From Bacteroidia bacterium (GTDB lineage Bacteria; Bacteroidota; Bacteroidia; Chitinophagales; Saprospiraceae), in contig JAUHXV010000005.1 of the NCBI GenBank assembly GCA_030426765.1, positions 58,273 through 122,272 of the forward strand: a DNA stretch of 64,000 nucleotides, written 5' to 3'. Every line of letters begins with the position of its first letter. The first letter of the stretch is position 1. The position numbers were made by a program, and so were the translations under genes. Of this stretch, positions 53,456 through 61,802 are shown in pieces. The notes beneath the pieces are model-generated. The model was given only the letters and a program-made list of their open reading frames with translations. It was not told the origin of the DNA and did no database searches.

Positions 53456-55383
53456 GCGGATACTACTTTGCCTTTAGGATTCACGTTGGCTTCTTTTCCT
53501 CCGATCAGGAAGTATAACAAGGCGGCGAACAAATCAACGACACTAGCGATATCATAGAACAAATCAATCTTTCTGGCAATCGCATCAATTTCAGTTTTCG
53601 CAAGAGGTTTGCTTGTCAGCCCCAAGGCTTCATTCGCAGCATGCAGCAGGGCTTTCATTTGACTTTGCAGACTTCTTGTGATCGACCATAGCTGGCGTAC
53701 TATTTTCTCACCGATCTGGATAAGTCTAGGATGCACTAGTCCTTTCATTTTCTCAAAAAATGTCAGTGACTCAATCAGCTCCTTTGTTTTGTAAAAAAAG
53801 CGGAAAGCGTCTCCGACCTTATCCAGTTTGCCGAGTTTCGCAGCCCCGGAAAAGATCCCTGAAATACCACCACTGCAAAACATCAGGATGATATCGACCA
53901 TTAACGGACCGAGGATACATCCGATGTTAAACCATTGCCTGACGATGTATACAAACCGATTCCACAGCGTGGGCTTCTTAGGATAGCCGGAAGTAATGAG
54001 AGAAAGAACACCGGAACCAATGCTGACGATACCTGATCCAAGCATTTTGCCAACCTTCTCCCCATATTCCGCGGCATGCGCTATAAAACTCTCAATGGCT
54101 GCAGAAAGCATCTTGCTCATCTCTTTGGAAAAATCGACGAGCATTCCGGGGATTTTTTCGAGGTCAAAATCCATCGTAAACAGACTCAGGAGAGATTCAT
54201 CCGCCGCAATCATCTCCTTTTCCGGAGTCTCTTTTTTCGCAAACATCCACTGCACTATGCCGGATGCTGCCCAGAAGGCATACCAGCATAAGTTGATGAC
54301 CAGATTGATGATGTCATAGATGATCTGGTATATCGTTCCGACAAGAAACGGGATGGTGCCAAACAGTCCGCCGCCGACCAGTAATTCAGCATGCCTGGCA
54401 GCATCCCCAAGTATCTTGTCCCCTGTAGGCCCCATGACTTCTTTATAGATCGTTTCACCGGCAGAAACGGACATCGCCTGATCGAATTCGCTTTTGGCCT
54501 TCGAAAAACGCTTGAGAAACTCATAGGTCTGCTGATGCATCTCAAGGTTCTTATTAAACTGCTTCCAGAAAAACTCAAAAAGAAAATCCATGGCAGGCAA
54601 ATAGGAAACCACTTTTCCAAACAGAGACTCCATCTCAGCGAGTGTCGCCTGGCCTTTTTCGAGAAACTGCCTGGCGGTGGGTTCACTTTTATTTAAAACG
54701 ACCCCTTTGATCGAGTTGAATAACGAATCCAGATCAATTTCATTGAAAACATTCTGCACGATATCCTCAAGGGAATTAAATAACAATCCCTTTGCCTGGA
54801 CGGTCTCCAAAAGGTAAGCTGCGCAGGAGGTAAAACTATTGCTGGCGGCGATCAGCTTCATGTAACCGGCGAGTTCATTCAGATTTTCCATTCGGAGAAA
54901 TCCGTTTTGCGATAGGTCGGTCAGATTTTTGTAGTAACCGTATCCCAAAATATCATCCAGGCCATAACTAACGTCTTTCGATTCTGACAGCGCAAGGATA
55001 TGCCGAATCACTTCTTTAACCTGATCCCCAATCGTGATCAGAGACAGGAAAGAACTTTCATTGGCCACGGATATTTCCTCAGCACCCGGATTGACGATGA
55101 GGGTCACCACCTCATTAGCTTCCGGTTGTCGCGACGCGGGATGATTGTCCAGCAGGGATTCATCAGGAAGAATGATCACCTTGTTGGCCATCATGTCATA
55201 CGAGGAAACCGGATACTGTCCATCGAATACATTTCGATTGAGATATTCCAGCAAAGGATTGTCCCGGGCTTCGTCGCTATAATAGACAAAGCCTGAGTGA
55301 TCTAACGGGGGCTGAACACTGCTTAAGTCTGGTGTTAGCATCCATGCTGCGGGAGCTTCACCATCATGGTGTCGGAAGGCCAT
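53452..55383 (-). CDS. Unrecognised 643-aa protein with hydrophobic helices, second gene of the operon
   Basis: The protein has 643 residues and no N-terminal signal peptide. Residues 1-110 are beta-rich and soluble. About 115-330 are helical. Hydrophobic, mostly helical segments follow at about 333-382 (a pair: GLFGTIPFLVGTIYQIIYDI and NLVINLCWYAFWAASGIVQW), 446-465 (MLGSGIVSIGSGVLSLITSG), 486-512 (NIGCILGPLMVDIILMFCSG) and 606-628 (DIASVVDLFAALLYFLIGG). Such internal hydrophobic stretches in an otherwise soluble chain occur in pore-forming or membrane-translocating proteins. No catalytic motif or family is recognised. It starts 18 bases after the first gene and overlaps the third by four bases. 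Confidence 0.75.
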   Translation of the reverse strand: MAFRHHDGEAPAAWMLTPDLSSVQPPLDHSGFVYYSDEARDNPLLEYLNRNVFDGQYPVSSYDMMANKVIILPDESLLDNHPASRQPEANEVVTLIVNPGAEEISVANESSFLSLITIGDQVKEVIRHILALSESKDVSYGLDDILGYGYYKNLTDLSQNGFLRMENLNELAGYMKLIAASNSFTSCAAYLLETVQAKGLLFNSLEDIVQNVFNEIDLDSLFNSIKGVVLNKSEPTARQFLEKGQATLAEMESLFGKVVSYLPAMDFLFEFFWKQFNKNLEMHQQTYEFLKRFSKAKSEFDQAMSVSAGETIYKEVMGPTGDKILGDAARHAELLVGGGLFGTIPFLVGTIYQIIYDIINLVINLCWYAFWAASGIVQWMFAKKETPEKEMIAADESLLSLFTMDFDLEKIPGMLVDFSKEMSKMLSAAIESFIAHAAEYGEKVGKMLGSGIVSIGSGVLSLITSGYPKKPTLWNRFVYIVRQWFNIGCILGPLMVDIILMFCSGGISGIFSGAAKLGKLDKVGDAFRFFYKTKELIESLTFFEKMKGLVHPRLIQIGEKIVRQLWSITRSLQSQMKALLHAANEALGLTSKPLAKTEIDAIARKIDLFYDIASVVDLFAALLYFLIGGKEANVNPKGKVVSA

Positions 55384-55401
55384 AGATTTTGGTTTTAAGG
55401 A

Positions 55402-58400
55402 TTAGCCTTCTTTCATGACACCCAGTAATGCTTTCGAGCCGTCGATTCCGGTTTCGTCTTCACCGGTGACTTTATCGCAACAAGGAAGTCCTTCGCCCTT
55501 CAGGAAGGCAGAGTCACCCTGGATCAGCGTGAGCGTGGTGGGAACACGCGTCTGCCATTCATCTTCGACAAAACTTTCCGGTTCTTCGAGCTCATCATCG
55601 ATAGACAGATAGAGTTCATCATCGGTATCCAAAACCAGATCACCGCCGTTCCAGATCTCTCCGGTTTCGAAGTAGTAGTTGACTGCATTTTCAAATCCGC
55701 GTCGAACCGGCACCACCATTCTGGCCATGCCGCTTTGCAGGAAACTTTCAAAAATCTGGTCGATGGGATCTTCGGCCTTCAGGAGTTTGCGCCAGTCACA
55801 GCGATCAGCCCAGTAGTACGGGTAAAAAATATAGGCCATGATATCCCATTCGAAGGCCTGCTCGAAAAACTTCACGTGCGAAGAGTACACTTCCCATTCC
55901 TTGGATTGTTTGGGAAAGTTAACGCGACACTTGCCTGTACCTAAGAACTTGCCTCCGATATAAAACCCAAACGGCCGTGTGATCATTTCTATCGCGGCGC
56001 GTTTGAGTTCTCTGATCTCTACACGACGGTTTAGTGCAGTGTTGCCGGTGGCCAGCTTGGCGAGTTCTTCATCTTTTTTCTTGTCCTCTTCGGCAGCATT
56101 TTGTGCTTCACCATCCAGGTATGCCTTGTAGGCATCAGAAAGTGCTTTAAACGTATCGGTTTTCCATTCCAGCAGGACCTCGGGAGCAATGACTACTGTC
56201 AATTCAATATTGACATTATAGGAAATAGTTCGATGAGCCGTCAAACTGGCATCAACCATGCCTGTAATGCTATCGGAAAAGTCGAAAATGGTAATATCCG
56301 GGGCACTCATATTGAGATTGTGCTCATCATAAAATTCCTGCTGCTCCTCCTGTTGTTCTTTCGTATATGAAGGTATGTTGTAGGTGAATTTGTCTTTGTT
56401 TTGATTTTTTTCGGAAAGCCTTTTTTCCCATTGTTCCCCTGCAGCAGAGATAGAGAACATAGTTGGATTATTATCGCCCCCCGGGTTGTGCACGAAGTGT
56501 CCGGAAAACTGCATTCGAGTCAGTTCATAACCGGTTTCAATCATAACCGAGTTTGGTTTGGTGTGCGGTTTTTTATGGTCAAGCCCTGCAGCCACCAGAG
56601 GAATCGTTTGTTTTTTGTCATACTCTTTTGGTCCGTCTAAAACGATTCCATAATAATTGGCCAGTTCCTGGAAATAATTTCCAACCGTGTTGCCTGCAGC
56701 GATACCGATATTTTCGTGATGATAGGCTTTGATATCTTCCGGACTTTTAATGCCCAGATCATCCAGTGATTTTAGTTTTTCCGCTTCATCATCACCACCC
56801 TGGTTGTTCGGTTTTTTGGGTTTGTTTAAGCCCAGGATCGTGTCTTTGTAAAACCTGGAAGGTTCAGGAATCAGAAACTCCACCATTTCCATATTGCCAT
56901 AGTTGACCAGGCGATTGGTATAAATGATATCGATCCATCGATAGATGCCGGTGACATGTTCGTCACCTTCACGATTGTCATACCCGTGTCGGATCTTTTC
57001 TTCAAATTCCTTTACAATTTTTGAGGTTCGCTTTTCGGAAGTTTTCTGAAGAACACGTTCTGCAGCGGCACTCGTTATGTCCTGTGCATAGGTCGTCGCT
57101 TCCATATCGGAATTGGCGGCAGCATTGGTCATCGCGAAACCGAGGCTGGCATCTGCTGAAAAATCACCGTATGGAGTTTTGCCAGTGGCCCCGGTAGAAG
57201 CGCCGGCACTGAGTTGATTTGCATTACTCATAACCTCTGACACGGCTTTTTGCACTTCATTCCGAACCGTTGTGGACGTGTCAGTATTCGTTTCCACTTC
57301 TGTGTCAGCTGATGTTTCTACAGTATCCTCGGTCGAAGTGAAATGGCGCGTAGAGCGTTCTTTGTATTCCCGCGCCATGATATTTTCTATGTGAGAAACC
57401 TCACCGGGGACGTAGCAACAAACCTCCTGTTCCACTCGCCGGAAAATACCCATACCGATGCGGTTGACGCCGTAGAGTTCGGGGGAATCAACCTCATCAG
57501 GCGTATCCGGAGTTGTCGCGCAGCTATAATACGTATTGTCCTTGGCGGAAATAGTCACATTGATATCTATGGAATGACCATCTGATAAGATGACCGAACC
57601 TTTTATCGAAAATGTAGCGGATTCGTCAACATTGAAGTGCTGATCCGGGAGCACATCATAGGTTTTGATCAGTGAGTCGGATTCAAGGAGCAACAGGGTT
57701 TGTGTCGAGCCCACCTTTTGCGAACCTTTGTAAATGGTGAGATCGGCTTTGCTGACCTGTATGGATCGCTTGGGTACTTTGACTGAAAAGGTAAGGGTGT
57801 CGGATTTGGTTTCAAAGTCAAGTTGGATTAGATAGCAATAATCGGCAATCGAATCCCCGGGAGTGTCGAGCATTTTATCAGTCGTCTCTCGCAAAGTCCT
57901 GTTTTCGTCCACCATATCATGATTGATGTCTTTGTAGTAGGTGAAGATATTGACGGACTTGTCCGGGTGTTTTTCAAGTTGTGTTCGTGTCCTGGCATCG
58001 AGTTGGAGCTCAGGGTCTTTGAGTATTTCTTCAATGGACTTATTTCGGGCCCCTCTGCGGGTAAAATTCTTTTTTAAATTTTCTTTGACATGGCCGAGTG
58101 TTTGGTATCTGGCCCGTGAACGGGCATTTTTATTCCCCAGCGTAAGGAGTTCTCTCGAGTGATTCAGTTCGCTGACGGGAAGCTTGTGTAGCTGGTTGTC
58201 ATTGGGGACAGGCTTTTGGAGTTCTTCTTTTTTCCAGGGGGATTTCGTCACGGAAAACACTTTGGGTACAAGGATTTTTGCATTGGCGAGTCGCTTGACG
58301 AACTTCCTTTTGTAATCATCGGAAGAAATCAGATTGGGATTGCCTTCGTAAAACGCCCTGGCAAGGTCTTCTACCGTTTGGTCTTTTGTGATTCGGATAA

Positions 58401-58839
58401 AGTGATTGGCGATCAACAAATTGCTGCAGGCTTGTCTGAGCGTCGGATTCTTTTTCATGACCAACTGGTAGAAAAGCTGGTCCCAGAGATAGAGTTCATC
58501 GGCTTCATTCAGGGGTGTAATGTGAGACGCGTGGTCCACCAGGCGCGAAGCCGACAGCTGGCGTTTGTTGCGCGATAACCAGAGGCTGAATTTCTGCAGC
58601 GCTTCGTATTGTCCGGGTAGCGCTCTCGCAGTGGTGAGGGCTTTAAATTTTTTTGCATTCGCCTGGATCTGGTTTCGGGCGATAGAAATATTCTCCTCGT
58701 CCAGATCTTTCAGAAACTGACTGGCAGATGGGTTTGGGTGGGAAACGAAGACCAGGCTTTTCTTTTCCTGATCGATAAGTTGTACAGGTCGCTGGGAAAC
58801 AAAGCGGAACAGCTCTGTTCGTACTGGTTTAATGGCCAT
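55402..58839 (-). CDS. Unrecognised 1145-aa protein, first gene of the operon
   Basis: I start at ATG 58839; the frame runs to a TTG three codons upstream. There is no signal peptide. Numbering from that TTG frame: residues 1-330 are charged and helical; 335-445 are a beta-sandwich (SDTLTFSVKVPKRSIQVSK, HSIDINVTISAK); 475-545 are a Cys-pair region and a Thr/Glu-rich segment (HFTSTEDTVETSADTEVET); 546-600 are Gly/Ala/Ser-rich (AGASTGATGK, SADASLGFAMTNAAA); 630-670 read like a conserved core (TGIYRWIDIIY, NYGNMEMVEFLIPEPSRFY); 990-1072 another (YIFYPYYWADRCDWRKLL, GMARMVVPVRRGFENAV, GEIWNGGD). The end is acidic. I have a feeling of having seen these cores in large uncharacterised proteins, but cannot name a family. 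Confidence 0.75.
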   Translation of the reverse strand: MAIKPVRTELFRFVSQRPVQLIDQEKKSLVFVSHPNPSASQFLKDLDEENISIARNQIQANAKKFKALTTARALPGQYEALQKFSLWLSRNKRQLSASRLVDHASHITPLNEADELYLWDQLFYQLVMKKNPTLRQACSNLLIANHFIRITKDQTVEDLARAFYEGNPNLISSDDYKRKFVKRLANAKILVPKVFSVTKSPWKKEELQKPVPNDNQLHKLPVSELNHSRELLTLGNKNARSRARYQTLGHVKENLKKNFTRRGARNKSIEEILKDPELQLDARTRTQLEKHPDKSVNIFTYYKDINHDMVDENRTLRETTDKMLDTPGDSIADYCYLIQLDFETKSDTLTFSVKVPKRSIQVSKADLTIYKGSQKVGSTQTLLLLESDSLIKTYDVLPDQHFNVDESATFSIKGSVILSDGHSIDINVTISAKDNTYYSCATTPDTPDEVDSPELYGVNRIGMGIFRRVEQEVCCYVPGEVSHIENIMAREYKERSTRHFTSTEDTVETSADTEVETNTDTSTTVRNEVQKAVSEVMSNANQLSAGASTGATGKTPYGDFSADASLGFAMTNAAANSDMEATTYAQDITSAAAERVLQKTSEKRTSKIVKEFEEKIRHGYDNREGDEHVTGIYRWIDIIYTNRLVNYGNMEMVEFLIPEPSRFYKDTILGLNKPKKPNNQGGDDEAEKLKSLDDLGIKSPEDIKAYHHENIGIAAGNTVGNYFQELANYYGIVLDGPKEYDKKQTIPLVAAGLDHKKPHTKPNSVMIETGYELTRMQFSGHFVHNPGGDNNPTMFSISAAGEQWEKRLSEKNQNKDKFTYNIPSYTKEQQEEQQEFYDEHNLNMSAPDITIFDFSDSITGMVDASLTAHRTISYNVNIELTVVIAPEVLLEWKTDTFKALSDAYKAYLDGEAQNAAEEDKKKDEELAKLATGNTALNRRVEIRELKRAAIEMITRPFGFYIGGKFLGTGKCRVNFPKQSKEWEVYSSHVKFFEQAFEWDIMAYIFYPYYWADRCDWRKLLKAEDPIDQIFESFLQSGMARMVVPVRRGFENAVNYYFETGEIWNGGDLVLDTDDELYLSIDDELEEPESFVEDEWQTRVPTTLTLIQGDSAFLKGEGLPCCDKVTGEDETGIDGSKALLGVMKEG

Positions 58840-59137
58840 GTGAAACAAAGTTTTTGGTGGTTAATAAATCGCTTAGCGCATTTTGGGTGTATGCAGACGG
58901 TTTATTATTTGGGAAGGTAATGAAAACAAATTAGGTTTGAAGAATTGAAGCCGAAGAGATTGTTTGATTTTACTTAGATTTTATTTCGCTTGTGTTTTGA
59001 TGCGGAAAATTTGACCAGAGGGGCGTGAATTGTACCGGATTTGAAAACAAATCCTCAACTTCGCCGTTATATTACGTTATGCATCCGGCGCCCTGCATTG
59101 GCGTGTTCGGGAAAGAATTTTAAAAAGGAAATCGTTT

Positions 59138-59719
59138 ATGAAGCTCATTTCAACATTTTTATACGCCTCTCTTTTTCTGGTTATGTTCAGTGCTCAGGCT
59201 TGTGATCAAAAAGATGAATCCAACCAGGAAGCGGGTGCACAAACACAACCGACTGCCCCCACACCTGCTGTGGTGCCCTCTCCTCCTGCTTACGCTTCTG
59301 ACAAAGAGGGATGGCTTGTGGATTTGGATGAAGCATATGCTCAATCCATTCAATCCGGGAAGCCGATTCTGGCCAATTTCACCGGCAGTGATTGGTGCGG
59401 GTGGTGCAAAAAGCTTGATGCGGATGTTTTTTCCACACCAAAGTTTAAAGAATGGGCAGATAAAAACGTCGTACTGCTCGAAGTCGATTTCCCGAGAAGA
59501 AAACAACTCCCTGAGAAAAACAGGCAACAAAATATGGCCATGGCTCAGTCACTGGGGATCAAAGGCTATCCCACGATCTGGATACTCAACGTCACCCGAG
59601 AAGAAGAAAACAGCCGGTTTAAAGTCGATCCCATCGGCAAGACCGGGTATACAAAAACACCCGAAGAATTTATCGGCGTGGTCGCTAATTTTGTCGTGGC
59701 CGGGAGGCAGAATGGGTGA
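59138..59719 (+). CDS. Thioredoxin-fold lipoprotein
   Basis: The protein has 193 residues, with a lipoprotein signal ending at Cys22 (FSAQAC). After a Pro/Ala-rich linker, a thioredoxin_7-type domain follows: NFTGSDWCGWCKKLDADVFSTP gives W-C-x-x-C, and GIKGYPTIWILNV gives the cis-Pro. It would act as a periplasmic disulfide reductase or oxidase tethered to a membrane, for example in thiol repair of secreted proteins. A decayed copy of the core domain lies 1.1 kb downstream (60835-61116), on the other side of a 261-aa gene. It is divergent from the three-gene operon. Confidence 0.87.
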   Translation: MKLISTFLYASLFLVMFSAQACDQKDESNQEAGAQTQPTAPTPAVVPSPPAYASDKEGWLVDLDEAYAQSIQSGKPILANFTGSDWCGWCKKLDADVFSTPKFKEWADKNVVLLEVDFPRRKQLPEKNRQQNMAMAQSLGIKGYPTIWILNVTREEENSRFKVDPIGKTGYTKTPEEFIGVVANFVVAGRQNG

Positions 59720-59977
59720 GGCTGCGATCTCATTCTTTAAGTAGTTGAATAATATTGGCTACGTTTTGAGAGTTCTTTCCTATCGAATAGAGTAGGGGAT
59801 TATACATTTTTCATTGTGAGCTTTATATCGTTTTTTAGACACCAGGTCCACTCATGCTTTTTCTGCTGCTGCTTTGTTGAAATTTAGCAGTAAAATATGT
59901 AGGATCTGCGCCACTGATCCATCTTCCTAATGGGTATTTGATATAGAGGGATTTTGTCTTGATACGTACCAAAACCT

Positions 59978-60763
59978 TTGATCAAGAATTCTGTGCAATT
60001 GAAATTTCGTTTGTTTTCGGTTTTGTTGTGTCTGGGCATCCTGGTTCAGCACGATGCTCTTGCTCAGGAAAAAGATAAGTTCAGTGTACTCATATCTCCA
60101 TTGGGATTTAAGTTTCAATCTGTTGCCTTTGAGGAGCTGGGACTCGGGTATTATAAAGTGAAATTTAATCCGGTCAATCAGATGTCAGTTTTGGGTTTGT
60201 ACCGGATTCCTGTTACGAAGAAATTTGCTTTAAACTTAGGGCTTGGATTACGCCAGGACAAGTTTAATTTTGATTACATAATTACACATCCGTTTGATCC
60301 TGAAACGATAATAGACAAAGTCAACCGCTATCATAATCGCGTGAATTTAACCAGCCATGTAAGTTTGCGCTGGAGCTCTGAAAAGATTAAGGTTGCCCTG
60401 GGCTATGAGTTTCCCATGGAACTTTTTAGCCGGTCGAATATTGACTACTATTATGGCCCGGTTGAAATTTATTTTGATCCCGGCGCTCAGGACATTGCTT
60501 ACTTGCGGGTAGTGGAGAGAGATGTGTTTACGGATGATATTTTCAGGTTGGCCAGCCCGGTTCTTATCCTTGAATATAAGCTGAGTGAAACCGTTTGGCT
60601 CAGTATGACCTCTCAGATAAAACCTTATGGTAGCTGGTATTTGTACCAATTGGATATTCAAGGCGATCCCGGAGACCTTCCGGATGGGGATTACCAGCTC
60701 AATGACAGCAGATTGGATATGAAAAATGTTTCTGTTAGCATAGGGATTGAGTATGTATTCTGA
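59978..60763 (+). CDS. Probable outer-membrane beta-barrel protein
   Basis: The frame has 261 residues, with a signal peptide (KFRLFSVLLCLGILVQHDALAQ) near the N-terminus. No ATG is available before it; possible starts are TTG 59978, GTG 59993 or TTG 59999, and an in-frame stop lies at 59960. The mature part is a series of alternating strands with aromatic belts (YYKVKFNPVNQMSVLGLYRI, FALNLGLGLRQDKFNF, LTSHVSLRWSSEKIKVALGYEF, SVSIGIEYVF) that reads as an eight- to ten-strand barrel ending in Phe. The function is unknown. It lies between a thioredoxin lipoprotein and that gene's broken copy. Confidence 0.6.
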   Translation: MIKNSVQLKFRLFSVLLCLGILVQHDALAQEKDKFSVLISPLGFKFQSVAFEELGLGYYKVKFNPVNQMSVLGLYRIPVTKKFALNLGLGLRQDKFNFDYIITHPFDPETIIDKVNRYHNRVNLTSHVSLRWSSEKIKVALGYEFPMELFSRSNIDYYYGPVEIYFDPGAQDIAYLRVVERDVFTDDIFRLASPVLILEYKLSETVWLSMTSQIKPYGSWYLYQLDIQGDPGDLPDGDYQLNDSRLDMKNVSVSIGIEYVF

Positions 60764-60834
60764 TAGAAAAACTTTTGGTAGGAAGAAGGGGTTAAAATTC
60801 TCCTTTTAACTAGCTTTTTCAAATCAATCCTTCG

Positions 60835-61116
60835 TTGAAACTGATTCTGACTAATTTTACCGGCAGTGATTGGTGCGGGTGGTGCAAAAAGCTTGATGCG
60901 GATGTTTTTTTGACACAAAAGTGTAAGGGTTGCGCAGAAAAATTGTCGGGATGCTCGAATTCGATCTTCAAAGTGGAAATCGGCCGGTTTAGAGTCAATC
61001 CCATCGGGAAGACCGATTATACTACAAACCCGAGGAGTTTACAGGAGTGGTGGCTAGCTACGGTCGATTCGGCAGCGGAACGGGATAATCCAATTCTAAT
61101 TACACACAATCATTAG
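60835..61116 (+). pseudogene. Decayed duplicate of the thioredoxin-lipoprotein domain
   Basis: The frame encodes LTNFTGSDWCGWCKKLDADVF, almost identical to the active-site region of the gene at 59138, and 54 consecutive bases from ACCGGCAGTGATTGG on are identical. It then diverges, and the middle part of the domain is lost: FKVEIGRFRVNPIGKTDYTTNP directly follows, matching the C-terminal FKVDPIGKTGYTKTP region. There is no signal peptide, no ATG and no cis-Pro part. I read it as a tandem duplication that lost its start and an internal segment. Confidence 0.8.
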
Positions 61117-61151
61117 GTTTGAATGTCTGAATTACCTCTGAATGGTTCAGA

Positions 61152-61673
61152 ATGTCTAACTTTTGTCTGCAAAGAAAGTACGCAAAAGGCAAAAGTGAAT
61201 TGGATACACTGGAAATCATAGTCAGCATTCGAAAGATTGTACGATCGCTTAACCTTGAATCAAAGGCGATTCAAAAGGATTTTGGATTGAGTATTACGCA
61301 ATTGCTGTGTCTGGGACATTTGCAAAACAGTCCGGACTATCGCACGACTCATAAGGAGCTCATGACCTTACTTAGCCTTAATTCAAGTACGGTGTCGGGT
61401 ATTCTCAACCGGCTGGAAAAACGAGGGTACGTGGCCAGAATAAGCAGCGATACAGATAAGCGCTCAAAATTAATCACCCTTACCGCTTCAGGTCTCAAAC
61501 TTTTGGAAGAAACCCCGAACGTGCTTCACGATCGTCTTTCTGATCGCCTGGATACTTTATCTGCGGAAAACAAGGCAATGGTGCAGAAGTCGCTCAACTT
61601 TATCATTGCGGCAATGGAAATACGAGAGGTAGAAGCCTCTCCACTACTCACACCGGAGGAGCCCATCGACTAA
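61152..61673 (+). CDS. MarR family transcriptional regulator
   Basis: The protein has 173 residues with a winged-helix DNA-binding core: helices in SIRKIVRSLNLESKAIQKDFGLSITQLLCLGHL, the recognition helix in LLSLNSSTVSGILNRLEKRGYVARI, and the wing in SSDTDKRSKLITLTASG. Such dimers bind palindromes and release on a ligand. Its 15 N-terminal residues are Lys-rich and slightly longer than usual. It lies 130 bases upstream of the kamA-like gene on the same strand. A candidate palindrome GTTCTACAGAAC at 61735-61746 overlaps that gene's promoter, so KamA could be its target. Confidence 0.85.
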   Translation: MSNFCLQRKYAKGKSELDTLEIIVSIRKIVRSLNLESKAIQKDFGLSITQLLCLGHLQNSPDYRTTHKELMTLLSLNSSTVSGILNRLEKRGYVARISSDTDKRSKLITLTASGLKLLEETPNVLHDRLSDRLDTLSAENKAMVQKSLNFIIAAMEIREVEASPLLTPEEPID

Positions 61674-61734
61674 ATTCCGTACTGTTCTAACCCTGTGTCA
61701 CGGGTCATCCTATCCTATAATTCAAGGTGATTAG

Positions 61735-61746
61735 GTTCTACAGAAC
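61735..61746 (+). promoter_or_regulatory. Candidate operator GTTCTACAGAAC before kamA
   Basis: Five-base arms GTTCT and AGAAC flank AC. A single GTTCTAA half lies upstream at 61684-61690. It sits at the place of a -33 element for the promoter below, suiting repression by the MarR protein. This is a hypothesis. Confidence 0.35.
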
Positions 61747-61754
61747 ATAAATCG

Positions 61755-61762
61755 TACCTTTG
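61755..61762 (+). promoter_or_regulatory. Candidate -7 element TACCTTTG for kamA
   Basis: This is an exact match to TAnnTTTG, 40 bases before the ATG at 61803, fitting a leader of about 35 bases. Confidence 0.45.
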
Positions 61763-61802
61763 CGGCTGAATTTCAACCTATTCGCAAGTAAAACAGCACG
61801 CT

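Noticed and set aside
52295..58839. Contractile injection system or type VI secretion locus
   Set aside because: No sheath, tube, baseplate, spike or AAA+ ATPase gene is present. The three proteins alone do not support such a call.
59190..59744. A second open frame of 184 codons on the plus strand over the thioredoxin lipoprotein gene
   Set aside because: It lies in another frame of the same DNA and has no recognisable domain. The frame at 59138 shows a lipobox, W-C-x-x-C and cis-Pro.
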